Shown in pieces: positions 25,865-35,591 of a stretch of 64,000 bases of DNA (positions are counted from its first letter, which is position 1; each line of letters opens with the position of its first letter). The notes beneath the pieces were generated by a model that was not told the DNA's origin, did not search any database, and saw only the letters and a list, made by a program, of their open reading frames with translations. The stretch is from a virus: positions 16,186 to 80,185 of the IMG/VR virus record IMGVR_UViG_3300009514_000016, one strand, 5' to 3'. The translations under genes and the position numbers were made by a program.

Positions 25865-26677
25865 TTAGTAGTCTTGGACTAGCGCCTTAGCATATTCTTT
25901 TGGATAGTAGAGCCCGAAATAATTTTGCAACCATTTCTTGTCTTTATCCGTTAGCTTGGCAACAGTTGTGAACTTGCCTTTGAATCCAGCGTAAAGAGGA
26001 TCGCTAATGACAACAACTTCTCCGGTTCCTTCGTCCATTCTCTCTCCTGGAACAGACTTTTCAGACCCTTCTTCGTCAACGCAACCGCAAACGCATTTTT
26101 CGTCTTCGCATTTGCATTCTATTGACTCATGTGAAGCGCATCCCATTTTGGCACAATCCATGCAAAAATAGCATTCGTCATCTTCATCTTCGGCAGAGAA
26201 TTCCATTTCGACTGTCTCTTCTGGCTCTGGGATAGATGCGCATTTGTGTTCTAGAGCTTCTTCCTCGCCGCATGAATCGCAAGTAGATGCTTCTGTAATT
26301 TCTTCTTCTGGAGCCTCTTCGGATTTTTCTTGAGCAACTTTTGGATAAGTTGACTTGACGGCAGCGTAAATTGACGCCTTTAGTTCTTCAAGAGTTCCAT
26401 CAAACCATTTTGGAACTTCCTTGTACTCAGCCATTCTGATGAGAGCATCAGTTGCCTGCTTGGCATTGTTAATTGGATAGTGATGCTTTCCGTCTTTGAC
26501 TTTTGGATTACTGGAAGCAAAAACAACTTTTTCTTTTGAAGATTCAGCTTTCTTTTCTTCTTTGCTGGCTTCTTTTGTTAGTTTTTCTGAAGATGCGATC
26601 TTCTTTTGCTTGGCCACCCAGTCAGTCCAACTGGATTTGCTTGAGTCGCCTTTAATTTTATTGCTGAATAGTTTCAT
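25865..26677 (-). CDS. Cys-rich metal-binding head-block protein (270 aa)
   Basis: I start at the ATG at 26677 (MKLFSNK), which has AGGAG upstream. Residues about 65-110 (HHYPINNAKQATDALIRMAEYKEVPKWF) resemble a short helical module often found in or beside phage capsid proteases. Residues 130-200 are rich in Cys (CDSCGEEE; CYFCMDCAKMGC; CKCEDEKCVCGC), predicting several zinc sites. The C-terminal part (DKKWLQNYFGLYYPKEYAKALV) is a compact aromatic helix. Function unknown; position implies a virion or assembly role. Confidence 0.62.
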   Translation of the reverse strand: MKLFSNKIKGDSSKSSWTDWVAKQKKIASSEKLTKEASKEEKKAESSKEKVVFASSNPKVKDGKHHYPINNAKQATDALIRMAEYKEVPKWFDGTLEELKASIYAAVKSTYPKVAQEKSEEAPEEEITEASTCDSCGEEEALEHKCASIPEPEETVEMEFSAEDEDDECYFCMDCAKMGCASHESIECKCEDEKCVCGCVDEEGSEKSVPGERMDEGTGEVVVISDPLYAGFKGKFTTVAKLTDKDKKWLQNYFGLYYPKEYAKALVQDY

Positions 26678-26785
26678 GTTGATGTAACTCCTGTTTAGTG
26701 GGTAGTATATACGCACACAGATAAATTGTTATGGTATTAACGATTGTACCTTTAAAAAAAATCTTTTCCTCTATTTTTCGATAAT

Positions 26786-28735
26786 TTAGAGTGCAGCTTT
26801 AGCTTGCCCAATATTTGCCATGTTTTGCGATAGTTGATCCATCTCTCCAATTTGGCCGCTTAATCCTGAAATGACATCTATGGTTTCCATCAGATTGGCT
26901 CTGATGCTCTCTAGTTGTGCCATAACTCCTTGCATGTCGGCAGCGGCTGTAATTTTTTTAGAAGATTCAGAAATAGCGCGCAAAAATAGATTTCCATATT
27001 TTTTGTGATCATTGGCGCTTGCATATTTGGCAAAACTTGGTGTTTGCGCCAAAGTCATGTAGTCGTTATACTCTGTAATAGCAGTAATCCATGCCTCATA
27101 TGGGGACATATCAGTTTTAGCTCTCAGTTCGCGAATTCTCTTTTGCAAAGCCCTGGAGTTGGCAATAAAATATCCCTGGACTCCAACGTACTGAGCTTTC
27201 TTATTGAGTTTGTGTTGTTTGCTATTAAATGAATTTTTCATATTAGTCTCTTTTGCTAAATTGGAAGATGTTTTCCTTTTTGTGGAATTGTTTTTCGCAT
27301 TAATCGTTGAATATGAGTTCTGTATTGTTTCAAGATTATTTTTGATTGAATTCCCCATTTGAAGAACGATGTTGTCTTTTGCGTCTGCAGATATTTTCCT
27401 ATTAGCCAGAACTGTTCTAGCAAATATTCTAAACATATCATATAATAATATGAATCTTACTAGATCTGCATTTCTCCTGATTGCGGCATCAGCGCTGTCA
27501 TCTGTAATAACTGCTTTGATTACATTTTCTTTTACTGGGCCATATAATGCCATAACTGATTTTTGATCTAATTCTGTATCTTTTTGAATTTTTGACGATT
27601 CTTGATTTATTTGGTTGCCAACATTCCTCCATATTTTTTCCATATCTCTGTACGCTTGTTTTCGAGCATTTTGTAAAATAGCTTGTCTGACAAGTGGTAA
27701 AATTGTCGTATAAAATTGGCTATACCTGCTTATGTAATAATTGTAGTTTTCATTTGAAGACTGTTGCTGAGATAATTGTTCGCCTTCTTCGTCTGGATCG
27801 CCATCTAACTCATCATCTGACTCTTCATCCGATTTAGCTCTGTTTCTCATAATAGTGTTGATACTACTTATAAAGTTATCGCTTCTTATGGCATCAAAAG
27901 TTCCAAGTCCGCGCAATTCTGGCACCGGAGCAGTATTGATCCGATAAAATTCATCCGCCCATCTATAGAATGAACTCAGTGATGATAGTAATTGCATTTT
28001 CGGATCATTTTGATCAAAACCAGCCGCACTGCCAATCTGAGAAGCCATATTTTCTATAATTGGTCTGATTGAATTGTAATATTGTAAATATCTATCGTAA
28101 TGATTTTTGACATTGCTCCATGTAGACCTTAAGTCCTCGCTAAATTGATTGAGAAATCTAATTTGCATTTCACTAATGTTTTGCCCAACATTTTGCCCGA
28201 TATGAACGATAAACTTGTTTTTTGATTTGGCAGATGTTGTATTTTGAATTGCTATATTTTGCGATTGAGTCGATGCGCTCTGAGATGCGCTCTGAGATGT
28301 ATTCAGCGCTGTGGCAAAAGCCGCGCTGGCCCTATTCATGCTGGACACTACTTCCGTTGTTTGATCCTTCATGCCCATTACGATATCAGCTAAAGAGGAA
28401 ACGGCGCTTATCATGTTTTCTGGGATTAAATCATCAAAGCCTTTATACCGTTGATTCTGAAGGACACTCTGTGTGTTTCTTATTTCTTTCTCATATCGCG
28501 ACAGTGCTGCATGGTACATGCTAATGGATTCAACAACGGCAGGGATGTTCGTCTCAAGTATCGGCATATTATTGCCAAACACAGACATTATCTGATTGAA
28601 TTTATTGTGAATATATCCAGGGGTGTTTTGAGGATTTTGATTTTGCTGGTTGAACTGCGGACTCCCTTGCACTTGAGTTTGCTGAGGTTCGTTTTGCGCT
28701 AAAGTGATATGTTTTCTTTTATTGAACTTTGGCAT
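26786..28735 (-). CDS. Large helical structural-block protein (649 aa)
   Basis: Unrecognised. The N-terminus reads MPKFNKRKHITLAQNE, again a short basic leader ending in LAQ. The body is long helices with Gln/Asn-rich linkers. Near residue 490 an internal MKNSFNSKQHKLNKKAQ looks like a second leader, as if two tagged proteins had been joined; this could be a processing point. The C-terminal 150 residues are coiled-coil-like. Its start overlaps the end of the 1009-residue gene by 17 nt. Confidence 0.65.
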   Translation of the reverse strand: MPKFNKRKHITLAQNEPQQTQVQGSPQFNQQNQNPQNTPGYIHNKFNQIMSVFGNNMPILETNIPAVVESISMYHAALSRYEKEIRNTQSVLQNQRYKGFDDLIPENMISAVSSLADIVMGMKDQTTEVVSSMNRASAAFATALNTSQSASQSASTQSQNIAIQNTTSAKSKNKFIVHIGQNVGQNISEMQIRFLNQFSEDLRSTWSNVKNHYDRYLQYYNSIRPIIENMASQIGSAAGFDQNDPKMQLLSSLSSFYRWADEFYRINTAPVPELRGLGTFDAIRSDNFISSINTIMRNRAKSDEESDDELDGDPDEEGEQLSQQQSSNENYNYYISRYSQFYTTILPLVRQAILQNARKQAYRDMEKIWRNVGNQINQESSKIQKDTELDQKSVMALYGPVKENVIKAVITDDSADAAIRRNADLVRFILLYDMFRIFARTVLANRKISADAKDNIVLQMGNSIKNNLETIQNSYSTINAKNNSTKRKTSSNLAKETNMKNSFNSKQHKLNKKAQYVGVQGYFIANSRALQKRIRELRAKTDMSPYEAWITAITEYNDYMTLAQTPSFAKYASANDHKKYGNLFLRAISESSKKITAAADMQGVMAQLESIRANLMETIDVISGLSGQIGEMDQLSQNMANIGQAKAAL

Positions 28736-31700
28736 TTTTCTTTGCTATGGATTTGTTGTAGGCTCTCACGCTAGATGGACTTGATTCATACAGATAGCTT
28801 TCCAGCGTCGCCAACTGCATGCCGATATTGCCCTCATTCCACTCTTGATCTAAAATGTTATTGATGTTGGTCAATTTTTTGCTTATTTCTTCTTCACTAT
28901 GTCCTTTTTGAAACAAGATATCAGACATGCTCCTGCTTATAGAAACGAATTTGTCTTTGGAAATATAATCTGATGCATTCGGCACGCTTCTTATTTTGTT
29001 TTTGAATTTATTTGTCACATTATCATATATTGTGTCTGGATCATTCATCTTGCGAATATGGTGCGACGGATTTGGTCTCGATAGGATATCGAGTATCTCT
29101 GCCGCATTCATGCTAATATTGCTTTCATCCCATTCTTTGCCAAGAACATTTCTCACCTCTCTTATCTTTCGATTTCTTTCTTCCTCAGTCCCTTCTGCAG
29201 GATCATTGATTTGTGACAGGATGCTGAGTATTCTTTTGCTTACTTGATTTATTTCATTTTCAGATATATAATTTGATGCATTCGGGATGTTCTTTACTTT
29301 GCCTCGCAATTGCGCATCCATTTCTTTCCATGTCGTTGACGGAGCATCCAAATAAGATGTTCCATCGTAATCAGCAGCAATTTTTCTATTGCGTTTATTC
29401 CAAGCAACTTGTCGCTGAGATGGTTCTTCAACAGATATTTCCGGTTCACCAACTTGGGAGGGGTCTGTCTTAGGGGTTTGAGGTTGTGATTGATTTTTTG
29501 TTTTTCTTCTTTCAGTTGCTGCAGGATAATTCTCTTGTATGTGGGACAAAGATTTCTTAATTGATCCAACCAATTCGGGTTTAAATATGTTTTTCAACAT
29601 AGAGCTTAAATAATTAGAAAAATTTATCTTCTCTTCTGAACCGCCCTCATATTGCTTATACTGCCTGAATAAATCAGGCAAAATTTGTCGTATAGAATTT
29701 AATACTCCAAGCATTATTGAGGCATTTTTGATTCCCCCAACAAGGTCTTTTGATGTTATTATGTTAGCATTGAATGATTGCGCAGCTTGATTTAGATCTT
29801 CAATTGAATAATCTTGTTTTGCAATGTTGGCAATTTCACTTCGCAACTCAGAAGACATTGTCGATGCCAGTTCGTCCAATGTGTTTTGAACTGCGTCTAG
29901 TGGATGCATTTTGAGCATATCATCATAGGCGAAGTATCCTCTCCACAGAGGATCTTTTTCATTATCTTTCCGCCATGTATGGACTTTTTCTTCTTTAGAG
30001 GCCTGTTCTTGAGCATCTTTCAATTCTTGATTTTTTGCATTTAGTATTTCTGTATATTTATCTGCATCTATACCTGTAAACGGTTTGATGAATCTTTCAC
30101 TGAACTCCTGATGTGAACTTCTAAATAGAACCTTAATATTTTCTAGTGATTTTACTGAATCTTCAATTCTAAGGTTGATTTTTTCATAAGCGGAATTGTC
30201 CTTAGATTTTTCATTGAATATTTTTATTTTGTCTATGACATTTTGCAGCGATCTCTCATATTCTGGATTATAATTGGCGATTTTTATAACCCTATTGCCG
30301 CTAGATTTTCTAGACATTTCTGACAAATGCCCGCGAGTAATTGCCATGCTGTTATTTAGTCGTTTAACTTCTTTTTCAATTTGATTGATTGATTCATCTA
30401 GGAATGGCAATGCATTTTTAGCAAAATCTTTCGCGAATAATGTGGCCTGAGATTTTATGTCATTGTCTTGAATGGACCTCAAATGCTCATTGTGGATTTT
30501 ATTGAATTCTGAGAGTATTTCTTTTTTGAACTTGCTTACGTCTATAGACCCAAGAATGTCATAAACTTCTGTTTGAAGTTTTTCAAATTCGTCTCTGGCA
30601 TGTTGTGGGTTGACAAATTTTTCAATTGGCGATTCTGCTGGTGTAATTTCAGGCTCCATAGATGTCGATTTGGATTCTGTTCCCTTTTGAGCGCCGGATG
30701 GCTCATAAGCCCATGACCCGCGATCTTTATTGATCTCTTTTGGATCAAATTTAGTTGCACCAGATAGGCCTTCTGCAATTTTTTTTGCTGCATCAGGGTT
30801 TTTTGTTATAAAAGACTTAAATTGATCTTTTATAATTTTGAAATTTGTGGACACATTTTCTATTAAAGACGCAATATTTTTGGGAGTCGGAGGAACTGGG
30901 CCGCTGCCCAAGTCTAGCCCTCTCATCATTTGTTTAAATGTTTCATTCGCTGTTACGGTGGCATCGTCTTTGGACTGACCGAATCCTATGTCATTAAATA
31001 CTTTTGTGGCAGTTTGTTTTAAGTCATCATCAACTTCGTTACTGTTTATTATGTTTCTAGATAAATTCCACAATAATGCAAGAGCTTGACTTGTCTCTCT
31101 TAGTATTGTTGGCTGTGCCTCTATTATTGATGTTATTTTTGAATAGCTATTTCCGAGCAAATTTTCTATGGTCGCAAAATGTGTGGATTCTATTTTTTGT
31201 TCTGCCGCTTCCAGTATTTTACTGGCTATATTAAATATCTTGTTATTATTTGTTTTTTTCCCAATAGCAATTATATCTGCGCATGCGCAGGCTGCTCTTC
31301 CATAAATGTTTGCTGGATCATGTTCTTTGAACTTGCCCCATTTTCTTTTTTCCAAAGCTTTCAACGCTTTAGCGCCGGGAGTTCCCTTTCCCTTGTCAAT
31401 CTCATCGTAAAATTCTCTTTCAACCTTAGACATACTGTCGCCACCTGAGGCTCCTCCAACAGCGGCTGCATGCTTTCTGTTCCATCTGTCTGATTTTAGG
31501 TCTTTGCCCCTAAACTCATTAATAACTTCTTTCCAACATTCGTCAGCAGTCTTTACGCTGGATGATTTTTTCATTCTGTATAATTCGAGGAAAGCGGCTT
31601 CTTTTTTGACCCAATGCTCGCAATTATCTTTGATATCCAACATATTCATGACTTCAATGGCTTCATCCAAAGACTTTGCCTCTTTGAACAATAGGCGAGA

Positions 31701-31748
31701 TTGCAAGTCGCTAATAATATTTTTTAGTTCTTTTATTTCTTTCTTCAT
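28719..31748 (-). CDS. Very long helical protein with C-terminal tandem repeat (1009 aa)
   Basis: Unrecognised. It is mostly helical, with coiled-coil potential around residues 420-620. Near the C-terminus a unit of about 95 residues is duplicated: (VK)NIPNASNYISENEI...LGKEWDESNISMNAAEIL, then (IR)SVPNASDYISKDKF...LDQEWNEGNIGMQLATLE. Large size, helicity and place upstream of portal and capsid genes could fit an internal core or ejection protein. A tape-measure role is less likely because no tail genes surround it. Confidence 0.65.
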   Translation of the reverse strand: MKKEIKELKNIISDLQSRLLFKEAKSLDEAIEVMNMLDIKDNCEHWVKKEAAFLELYRMKKSSSVKTADECWKEVINEFRGKDLKSDRWNRKHAAAVGGASGGDSMSKVEREFYDEIDKGKGTPGAKALKALEKRKWGKFKEHDPANIYGRAACACADIIAIGKKTNNNKIFNIASKILEAAEQKIESTHFATIENLLGNSYSKITSIIEAQPTILRETSQALALLWNLSRNIINSNEVDDDLKQTATKVFNDIGFGQSKDDATVTANETFKQMMRGLDLGSGPVPPTPKNIASLIENVSTNFKIIKDQFKSFITKNPDAAKKIAEGLSGATKFDPKEINKDRGSWAYEPSGAQKGTESKSTSMEPEITPAESPIEKFVNPQHARDEFEKLQTEVYDILGSIDVSKFKKEILSEFNKIHNEHLRSIQDNDIKSQATLFAKDFAKNALPFLDESINQIEKEVKRLNNSMAITRGHLSEMSRKSSGNRVIKIANYNPEYERSLQNVIDKIKIFNEKSKDNSAYEKINLRIEDSVKSLENIKVLFRSSHQEFSERFIKPFTGIDADKYTEILNAKNQELKDAQEQASKEEKVHTWRKDNEKDPLWRGYFAYDDMLKMHPLDAVQNTLDELASTMSSELRSEIANIAKQDYSIEDLNQAAQSFNANIITSKDLVGGIKNASIMLGVLNSIRQILPDLFRQYKQYEGGSEEKINFSNYLSSMLKNIFKPELVGSIKKSLSHIQENYPAATERRKTKNQSQPQTPKTDPSQVGEPEISVEEPSQRQVAWNKRNRKIAADYDGTSYLDAPSTTWKEMDAQLRGKVKNIPNASNYISENEINQVSKRILSILSQINDPAEGTEEERNRKIREVRNVLGKEWDESNISMNAAEILDILSRPNPSHHIRKMNDPDTIYDNVTNKFKNKIRSVPNASDYISKDKFVSISRSMSDILFQKGHSEEEISKKLTNINNILDQEWNEGNIGMQLATLESYLYESSPSSVRAYNKSIAKKNAKVQ

Positions 31749-31758
31749 AATTTCGCCT

Positions 31759-32277
31759 TTAGGCCATTAGGACATATTCTCTAATATGCTGAATTCTTGG
31801 AATCACATATGCTCTCCATGCGCTCATATTGTGATCCCATGCCACACATAGTTCATTGCCAGTTCCAGCAGTGAACATGTCGTCTGGAGTAATATCTCTT
31901 TCGATAAAGTGATTCCCCATCAAAGTAATATAGGCTATATTCAGTTTGCCTTCCTTTTTTCTTATGTAATTGTCAATCAAGGTTCTTATGTTCAACGACC
32001 CCTCGACAGGGGAATCAGATAAGACATATCTTCCAGCCGGAACAGTATTAGGATTCAATCCAGTGTATTGAGTCCCTGGCTGTGTTGTTATTAGATTTCC
32101 ATATTCCGGGCTATAAATATCGATTTGTGGCCCTCTCCTGTCAACGTATTGAGGAGGAACCATGGCAATTTCTTGGCTTTCATCAATTTGCTCAACAGGA
32201 GCAACTTCCTGAACAGGATATCCTCCCAATTCAGTGTTGTCTTGTTGAGCATAGCGAAAACTAAATATCTCCACCAT
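31759..32277 (-). CDS. Structural-block protein with SH3/WYL-like C-terminus (172 aa)
   Basis: Begins MVEIFSFRYAQQDN, another short aromatic leader ending in AQ. The first half is Pro/Gln rich and likely extended. The second half (IAYITLMGNHFIERDITPDDMF...LCVAWDHNMSAWRAYVIPRIQHI) resembles a small beta-barrel of the SH3/WYL type, at low confidence. Its start overlaps the end of the DUF192 gene by 17 nt. Confidence 0.6.
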   Translation of the reverse strand: MVEIFSFRYAQQDNTELGGYPVQEVAPVEQIDESQEIAMVPPQYVDRRGPQIDIYSPEYGNLITTQPGTQYTGLNPNTVPAGRYVLSDSPVEGSLNIRTLIDNYIRKKEGKLNIAYITLMGNHFIERDITPDDMFTAGTGNELCVAWDHNMSAWRAYVIPRIQHIREYVLMA

Positions 32278-32983
32278 CGAATTTTACAACCTTATTTTCG
32301 TCATCTACAACAATCTTATGCCCAATTGCGATATTGTGCTTGGAGAAAAATCCTTTAGGAACTTCTAGGGCATAAACGCATTTGTCTTTAGATTTGTGGG
32401 CTTGCGTCGAAAGCGGAGTCATAGAGTCAATTTGTTTAATAGTATAATCTTGATCAATAAATGCAATGTCTAGTGGAATGTAAGTGTTTTCCATCCAGAA
32501 AGATAGATTGTGTGGAGATTGGAACTTGAAAAGCATCCCCTCGTTAGATCCAAGAGTCTTTCTATATTTTAGTCCGACTGACTGATCTATGGAATTAGAA
32601 GCTATTGATAACAACTTCACTTCTGGTCCAGATTCTTTTTTGTGCGCTTTGGTCATTTTGTTGTTGTTATTTGCAAAAATAAATTTCTCTGCTTTTTTCT
32701 GTTGGTCAAAAGTTGAAACTTCGCTAGAGAGAACGTAGTTGCGAATAAATTTTTTACCCTTAGAGGTGATAACGTGATCGCCATCTCTATAAGAAACCAA
32801 TCCTTTGGCTTTCAGAGCGGTTAGCATCATTCTGTCGAAATCCACTGGAACGCTCAGAATGTCGACTTCTCTATTTTTATCCCATAGATCAACTAGGGCT
32901 TTTGATTCTTCTCTGGATGCTGTTACTTCTTTTGATTTCCAGCTATCATCTGAAAAGAAAAATGGCATAATTGGTAGTGGCAT
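32261..32983 (-). CDS. DUF192 protein with N-terminal winged-helix-like segment
   Basis: A 240-residue protein. Residues 135-232 match DUF192: GLKYRKTLGSNEGMLFKFQ, then FWMENTYIPLDIAFID, YALEVPKGFFSKHNIAIGHKI. DUF192 is a small beta domain of unclear function, common in bacteria. Residues 20-80 (DLWDKNREVDILSVPVDFDRMMLTALKAKGLVSYRDGDHVITSKGKKFI) look like a winged helix. The combination is odd for a phage head operon. Ribosome binding site AGGAG. No signal peptide, whereas many bacterial DUF192 proteins are exported. Confidence 0.78.
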   Translation of the reverse strand: MPLPIMPFFFSDDSWKSKEVTASREESKALVDLWDKNREVDILSVPVDFDRMMLTALKAKGLVSYRDGDHVITSKGKKFIRNYVLSSEVSTFDQQKKAEKFIFANNNNKMTKAHKKESGPEVKLLSIASNSIDQSVGLKYRKTLGSNEGMLFKFQSPHNLSFWMENTYIPLDIAFIDQDYTIKQIDSMTPLSTQAHKSKDKCVYALEVPKGFFSKHNIAIGHKIVVDDENKVVKFDGGDI

Positions 32984-32992
32984 GGCTTTCTC

Positions 32993-33826
32993 CTAATCTC
33001 TCATTAATAGAGATCTAATTTTGTATGGACTGTCGCCCTTCATTACTTTATCCCATGTTGTGGGTTCCCAAGATAGTTCTCTAATTTCGAAATATATCCC
33101 GTTTCTGCTGTGTTCAGGATTGTATCTTGGTTGGTTCTTGATGGCTTTGTCCCTGTTCTCTAATCCATCCGCGACTCCATATGGCCCATCGAATGGATAA
33201 ACTCTTTCTAATTCTGGTAGATCCAGTCTATTATAAGGCCCGTCAACGTTATCTTTTGTTGAACTGTAGTACCCAGGTCCAAATAGTGATCCAGCGGTCC
33301 TCATTTGCTTTTTCTCTTCTATTTCCTCATGAAATGCTAAAAGCAAAATGATTCTGTATTTCACTCGATCTATGGCCATAAAATTGTTTTGCAGTCTTAT
33401 AATGTATTTTTGCAGAGCGTCTATATCTGACTGTTTAGCGAATACTCCATTTTTAGAGTCGCTGATTTCATCTATGAAATTCTGAGTTAGTTCTTCAATA
33501 TCGCTTTGTTGATCTTTTTGTGAAAAACTGACTAATTCTCTAAGTCTGTAGGATATTTTTTCGCCATTGCTAATAAATTCCGGCTTGACTCTTCCAAGAA
33601 TATCGGCGAATATATGTCTGATTGTTTGCCATGTTTTTTCTTTGATCGAGATATTGGCGCAAAGGAGAGAATTCAAAAAGTTATAGCATTCTTCAATGGA
33701 TTTGAATTTCTTCCATCCCTTTTTAGTCACGTCAAATGCGGAAATTGACCCATCTCTCTGCGGAGCAATTTGGTAATGCCACATTTCGTGAATTAGTCTG
33801 TCAAAAAATGGAATGTGATGAGTCAT
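32993..33826 (-). CDS. Protein with HExxH-like motif near its N-terminus (277 aa)
   Basis: Unrecognised. Residues 10-20 read DRLIHEMWHYQ, an HExxH pattern of zinc metallopeptidases, but only a dozen residues precede it, which is too short for a normal zincin fold. Its ATG follows directly, in frame, after the TAG stop of the upstream gene. Readthrough would therefore join the two proteins and place the motif centrally. The remainder is helical with a C-terminal Pro/Tyr-rich region (GPYNRLDLPELERVYPFDGPYG). It may be a peptidase remnant or a coincidence. Confidence 0.6.
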   Translation of the reverse strand: MTHHIPFFDRLIHEMWHYQIAPQRDGSISAFDVTKKGWKKFKSIEECYNFLNSLLCANISIKEKTWQTIRHIFADILGRVKPEFISNGEKISYRLRELVSFSQKDQQSDIEELTQNFIDEISDSKNGVFAKQSDIDALQKYIIRLQNNFMAIDRVKYRIILLLAFHEEIEEKKQMRTAGSLFGPGYYSSTKDNVDGPYNRLDLPELERVYPFDGPYGVADGLENRDKAIKNQPRYNPEHSRNGIYFEIRELSWEPTTWDKVMKGDSPYKIRSLLMRD

Positions 33827-34291
33827 CTATTGTTTTGCTTTCCATTTTTTGGCTAGAGTTGCCATTCCGATGTCCGAAATTCTTTCTATTTGATGTTCCG
33901 GGCCAAGTTCAATCATATTTTTGTTATGCAAAGAATTCAAGGCTTGCTGATTGATGTTTTGTATTCCGCGTCTCTTTCCGCTGCTGATATGCTTTGATAT
34001 TTCGAGAAGCATTCTAAATTCTTCATCATTTAAAATTGGAGCTTGCTCTTCATCTTCTGCGCCCATTTCTGGAAAACGCCATGCTGTTTTGACAGAGAAT
34101 CTTCCATACCAGTTGTTGGCACTGATCTTCTTTTTTATCTTTTGCAGATTTTTGGTTTCCAAAATATAACGTGAGTTAGAATTGCTTTCAATGACAATGG
34201 CTTTATCTCCCATAAGCATCTGGACTTTTCCAGTTCTTTTGGTTCCGCCATCATTCCATTCTACTGTATTAGTTGCGAATATTTTAGCCAT
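33827..34291 (-). CDS. SH3-like plus winged-helix-like small protein (154 aa)
   Basis: Residues 8-52 (VEWNDGGTKRTGKVQMLMGDKAIVIE..SRYILETKNLQKI) look like a small KOW/SH3 barrel. Residues 85-150 (LNDEEFRMLLEISKHI...ALNSLHNKNMIEL...ISDIGMATLAKKW) look like a winged helix. Between them lies ANNWYGRFSVKTAW, an internal copy of the MNNWYxKF-type tag. Start overlaps the upstream stop by 8 nt. Ends with TAG directly followed by the next ATG. Function unknown. Confidence 0.65.
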   Translation of the reverse strand: MAKIFATNTVEWNDGGTKRTGKVQMLMGDKAIVIESNSNSRYILETKNLQKIKKKISANNWYGRFSVKTAWRFPEMGAEDEEQAPILNDEEFRMLLEISKHISSGKRRGIQNINQQALNSLHNKNMIELGPEHQIERISDIGMATLAKKWKAKQ

Positions 34292-35591
34292 TAGATTGAA
34301 ACCTTAGTTCTTCTACTCCAGTTATTTTGACAACCTCTGGAGCAAGATAGTCCAGAGTTAATTCTGTTCCTTTACTAATTGGCAATTTAGCATACAATTT
34401 ACCTTTTGCGTTTATTTTTGCATTAGGGCTTTTATCGTAATTGATATACGTTCCCAATTCAGTTCTTATGTCACTGCCATTATGACTCGCACTCTTAAGC
34501 ATATCGCCAGTGACAATCACATTTCCGATATATTCGCCAGGGAATAAGTCTCTGTCGGCAATAACGCCTTTTCCATGAATTGAACTCTTATCAATTCTAT
34601 ATTTCTTGCTGGAAATGGATTTGCTTTGGAATTTATACCAAGCAGTCACTTCTGAAAAGTTATCATCGTAAAGACATCTTGTAATGGCCTGCCTCTCAGA
34701 CTCCCATAGCTTTCTATGCTTGAATCCGTTATTCTTTGTCGATGATTTATATAGAATATTATCTTCTCGATCCAAGATCGAAAAGTCAGTTTCTCTAAAT
34801 TCTGAGATAATATAGCGACTAGGAATAATTTCTATCCCGTGTTGGTACTCGATCTGGTTTTCATCCAACCACTGCATAATATATTCAGAAGGAACAATAA
34901 CATTATAGCCATTTCCTTTTGTTGCCGAAACAACTGGAACAATCATTCCAATCGTATCGCCATTTCTGGGATCGACAACTGCCCCGCCAGAAGCAGAAGA
35001 GGTTACTGGGCCATTTATTATGTGGACTTTCGGTTTATTTTTATCGGCAAATATAATTCTATTCTTGGAGAAAACATGGCCCAAACAAGTTCTGTTCCTG
35101 AACTGAGAATCTAGGCCAGCATAAACAATCTGATTGCCATTTCCAGCCAAAGAAGAATTTCCCAAATTAGCAATGAAAAGATTCCTCTCTTCCACTTCTA
35201 GAACAGAAAGATTGTTTTTTCTGCTGGCACAGACTATCTTTGCTTTTTGAAATCCAGAACTGCTATTGATCCAAACTTGGGAATGTTCTATTTTTTCTCC
35301 TAGAATTGTTGCATCCAGAGATGTGAGAATGTGATTATCAGATATATTAATCCCGCTGGAGAATTTGAATTCTCCATTAGAGAATTTGGCAATAATCATG
35401 CTAGAGCTATTAATAACTCTCTCTCTTATGTCGGATAATTTGTCATTATCTTTTTCTATTTCATCCAAATAGATCGATTCTTCATCATTGTTGCTGTCAA
35501 AAAGGATAGAAGCCCTGTTGTCCGCAAGGCTTCTAATCATCCCTTTATCTCCGCTAAATTTGTGAATTATGCGATCATTTATTCGAAACAT
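34284..35591 (-). CDS. Trypsin-like (probably inactive) protease fused to a SET domain
   Basis: A 435-residue protein. Residues 1-45: KOW/SH3-like barrel. Residues 60-245: trypsin/HtrA-like fold with the serine loop SSASGGAVVD (Ser201). However, the usual TAAHC position reads ILTSLDAT and the Asp strand reads NNLSVLEV, so His and Asp of the triad appear lost. Residues 335-418: SET domain: IHGKGVIADRDLFPGEYIG, then GTYINYDKSPNAKI (the NHxxxPN motif with His to Tyr), then GTELTLDYL (catalytic Tyr415). SET domains transfer methyl groups from SAM to lysine. The gene abuts that of an AT-hook protein with a lysine-rich tail, a possible substrate. Confidence 0.8.
   Translation of the reverse strand: MFRINDRIIHKFSGDKGMIRSLADNRASILFDSNNDEESIYLDEIEKDNDKLSDIRERVINSSSMIIAKFSNGEFKFSSGINISDNHILTSLDATILGEKIEHSQVWINSSSGFQKAKIVCASRKNNLSVLEVEERNLFIANLGNSSLAGNGNQIVYAGLDSQFRNRTCLGHVFSKNRIIFADKNKPKVHIINGPVTSSASGGAVVDPRNGDTIGMIVPVVSATKGNGYNVIVPSEYIMQWLDENQIEYQHGIEIIPSRYIISEFRETDFSILDREDNILYKSSTKNNGFKHRKLWESERQAITRCLYDDNFSEVTAWYKFQSKSISSKKYRIDKSSIHGKGVIADRDLFPGEYIGNVIVTGDMLKSASHNGSDIRTELGTYINYDKSPNAKINAKGKLYAKLPISKGTELTLDYLAPEVVKITGVEELRFQSNG

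Noticed and set aside
33824-33829. TAG reassigned to a sense codon
   Set aside because: TAG clearly ends many genes here with the next gene beginning at once, and no conserved frame continues through it; at most occasional readthrough.
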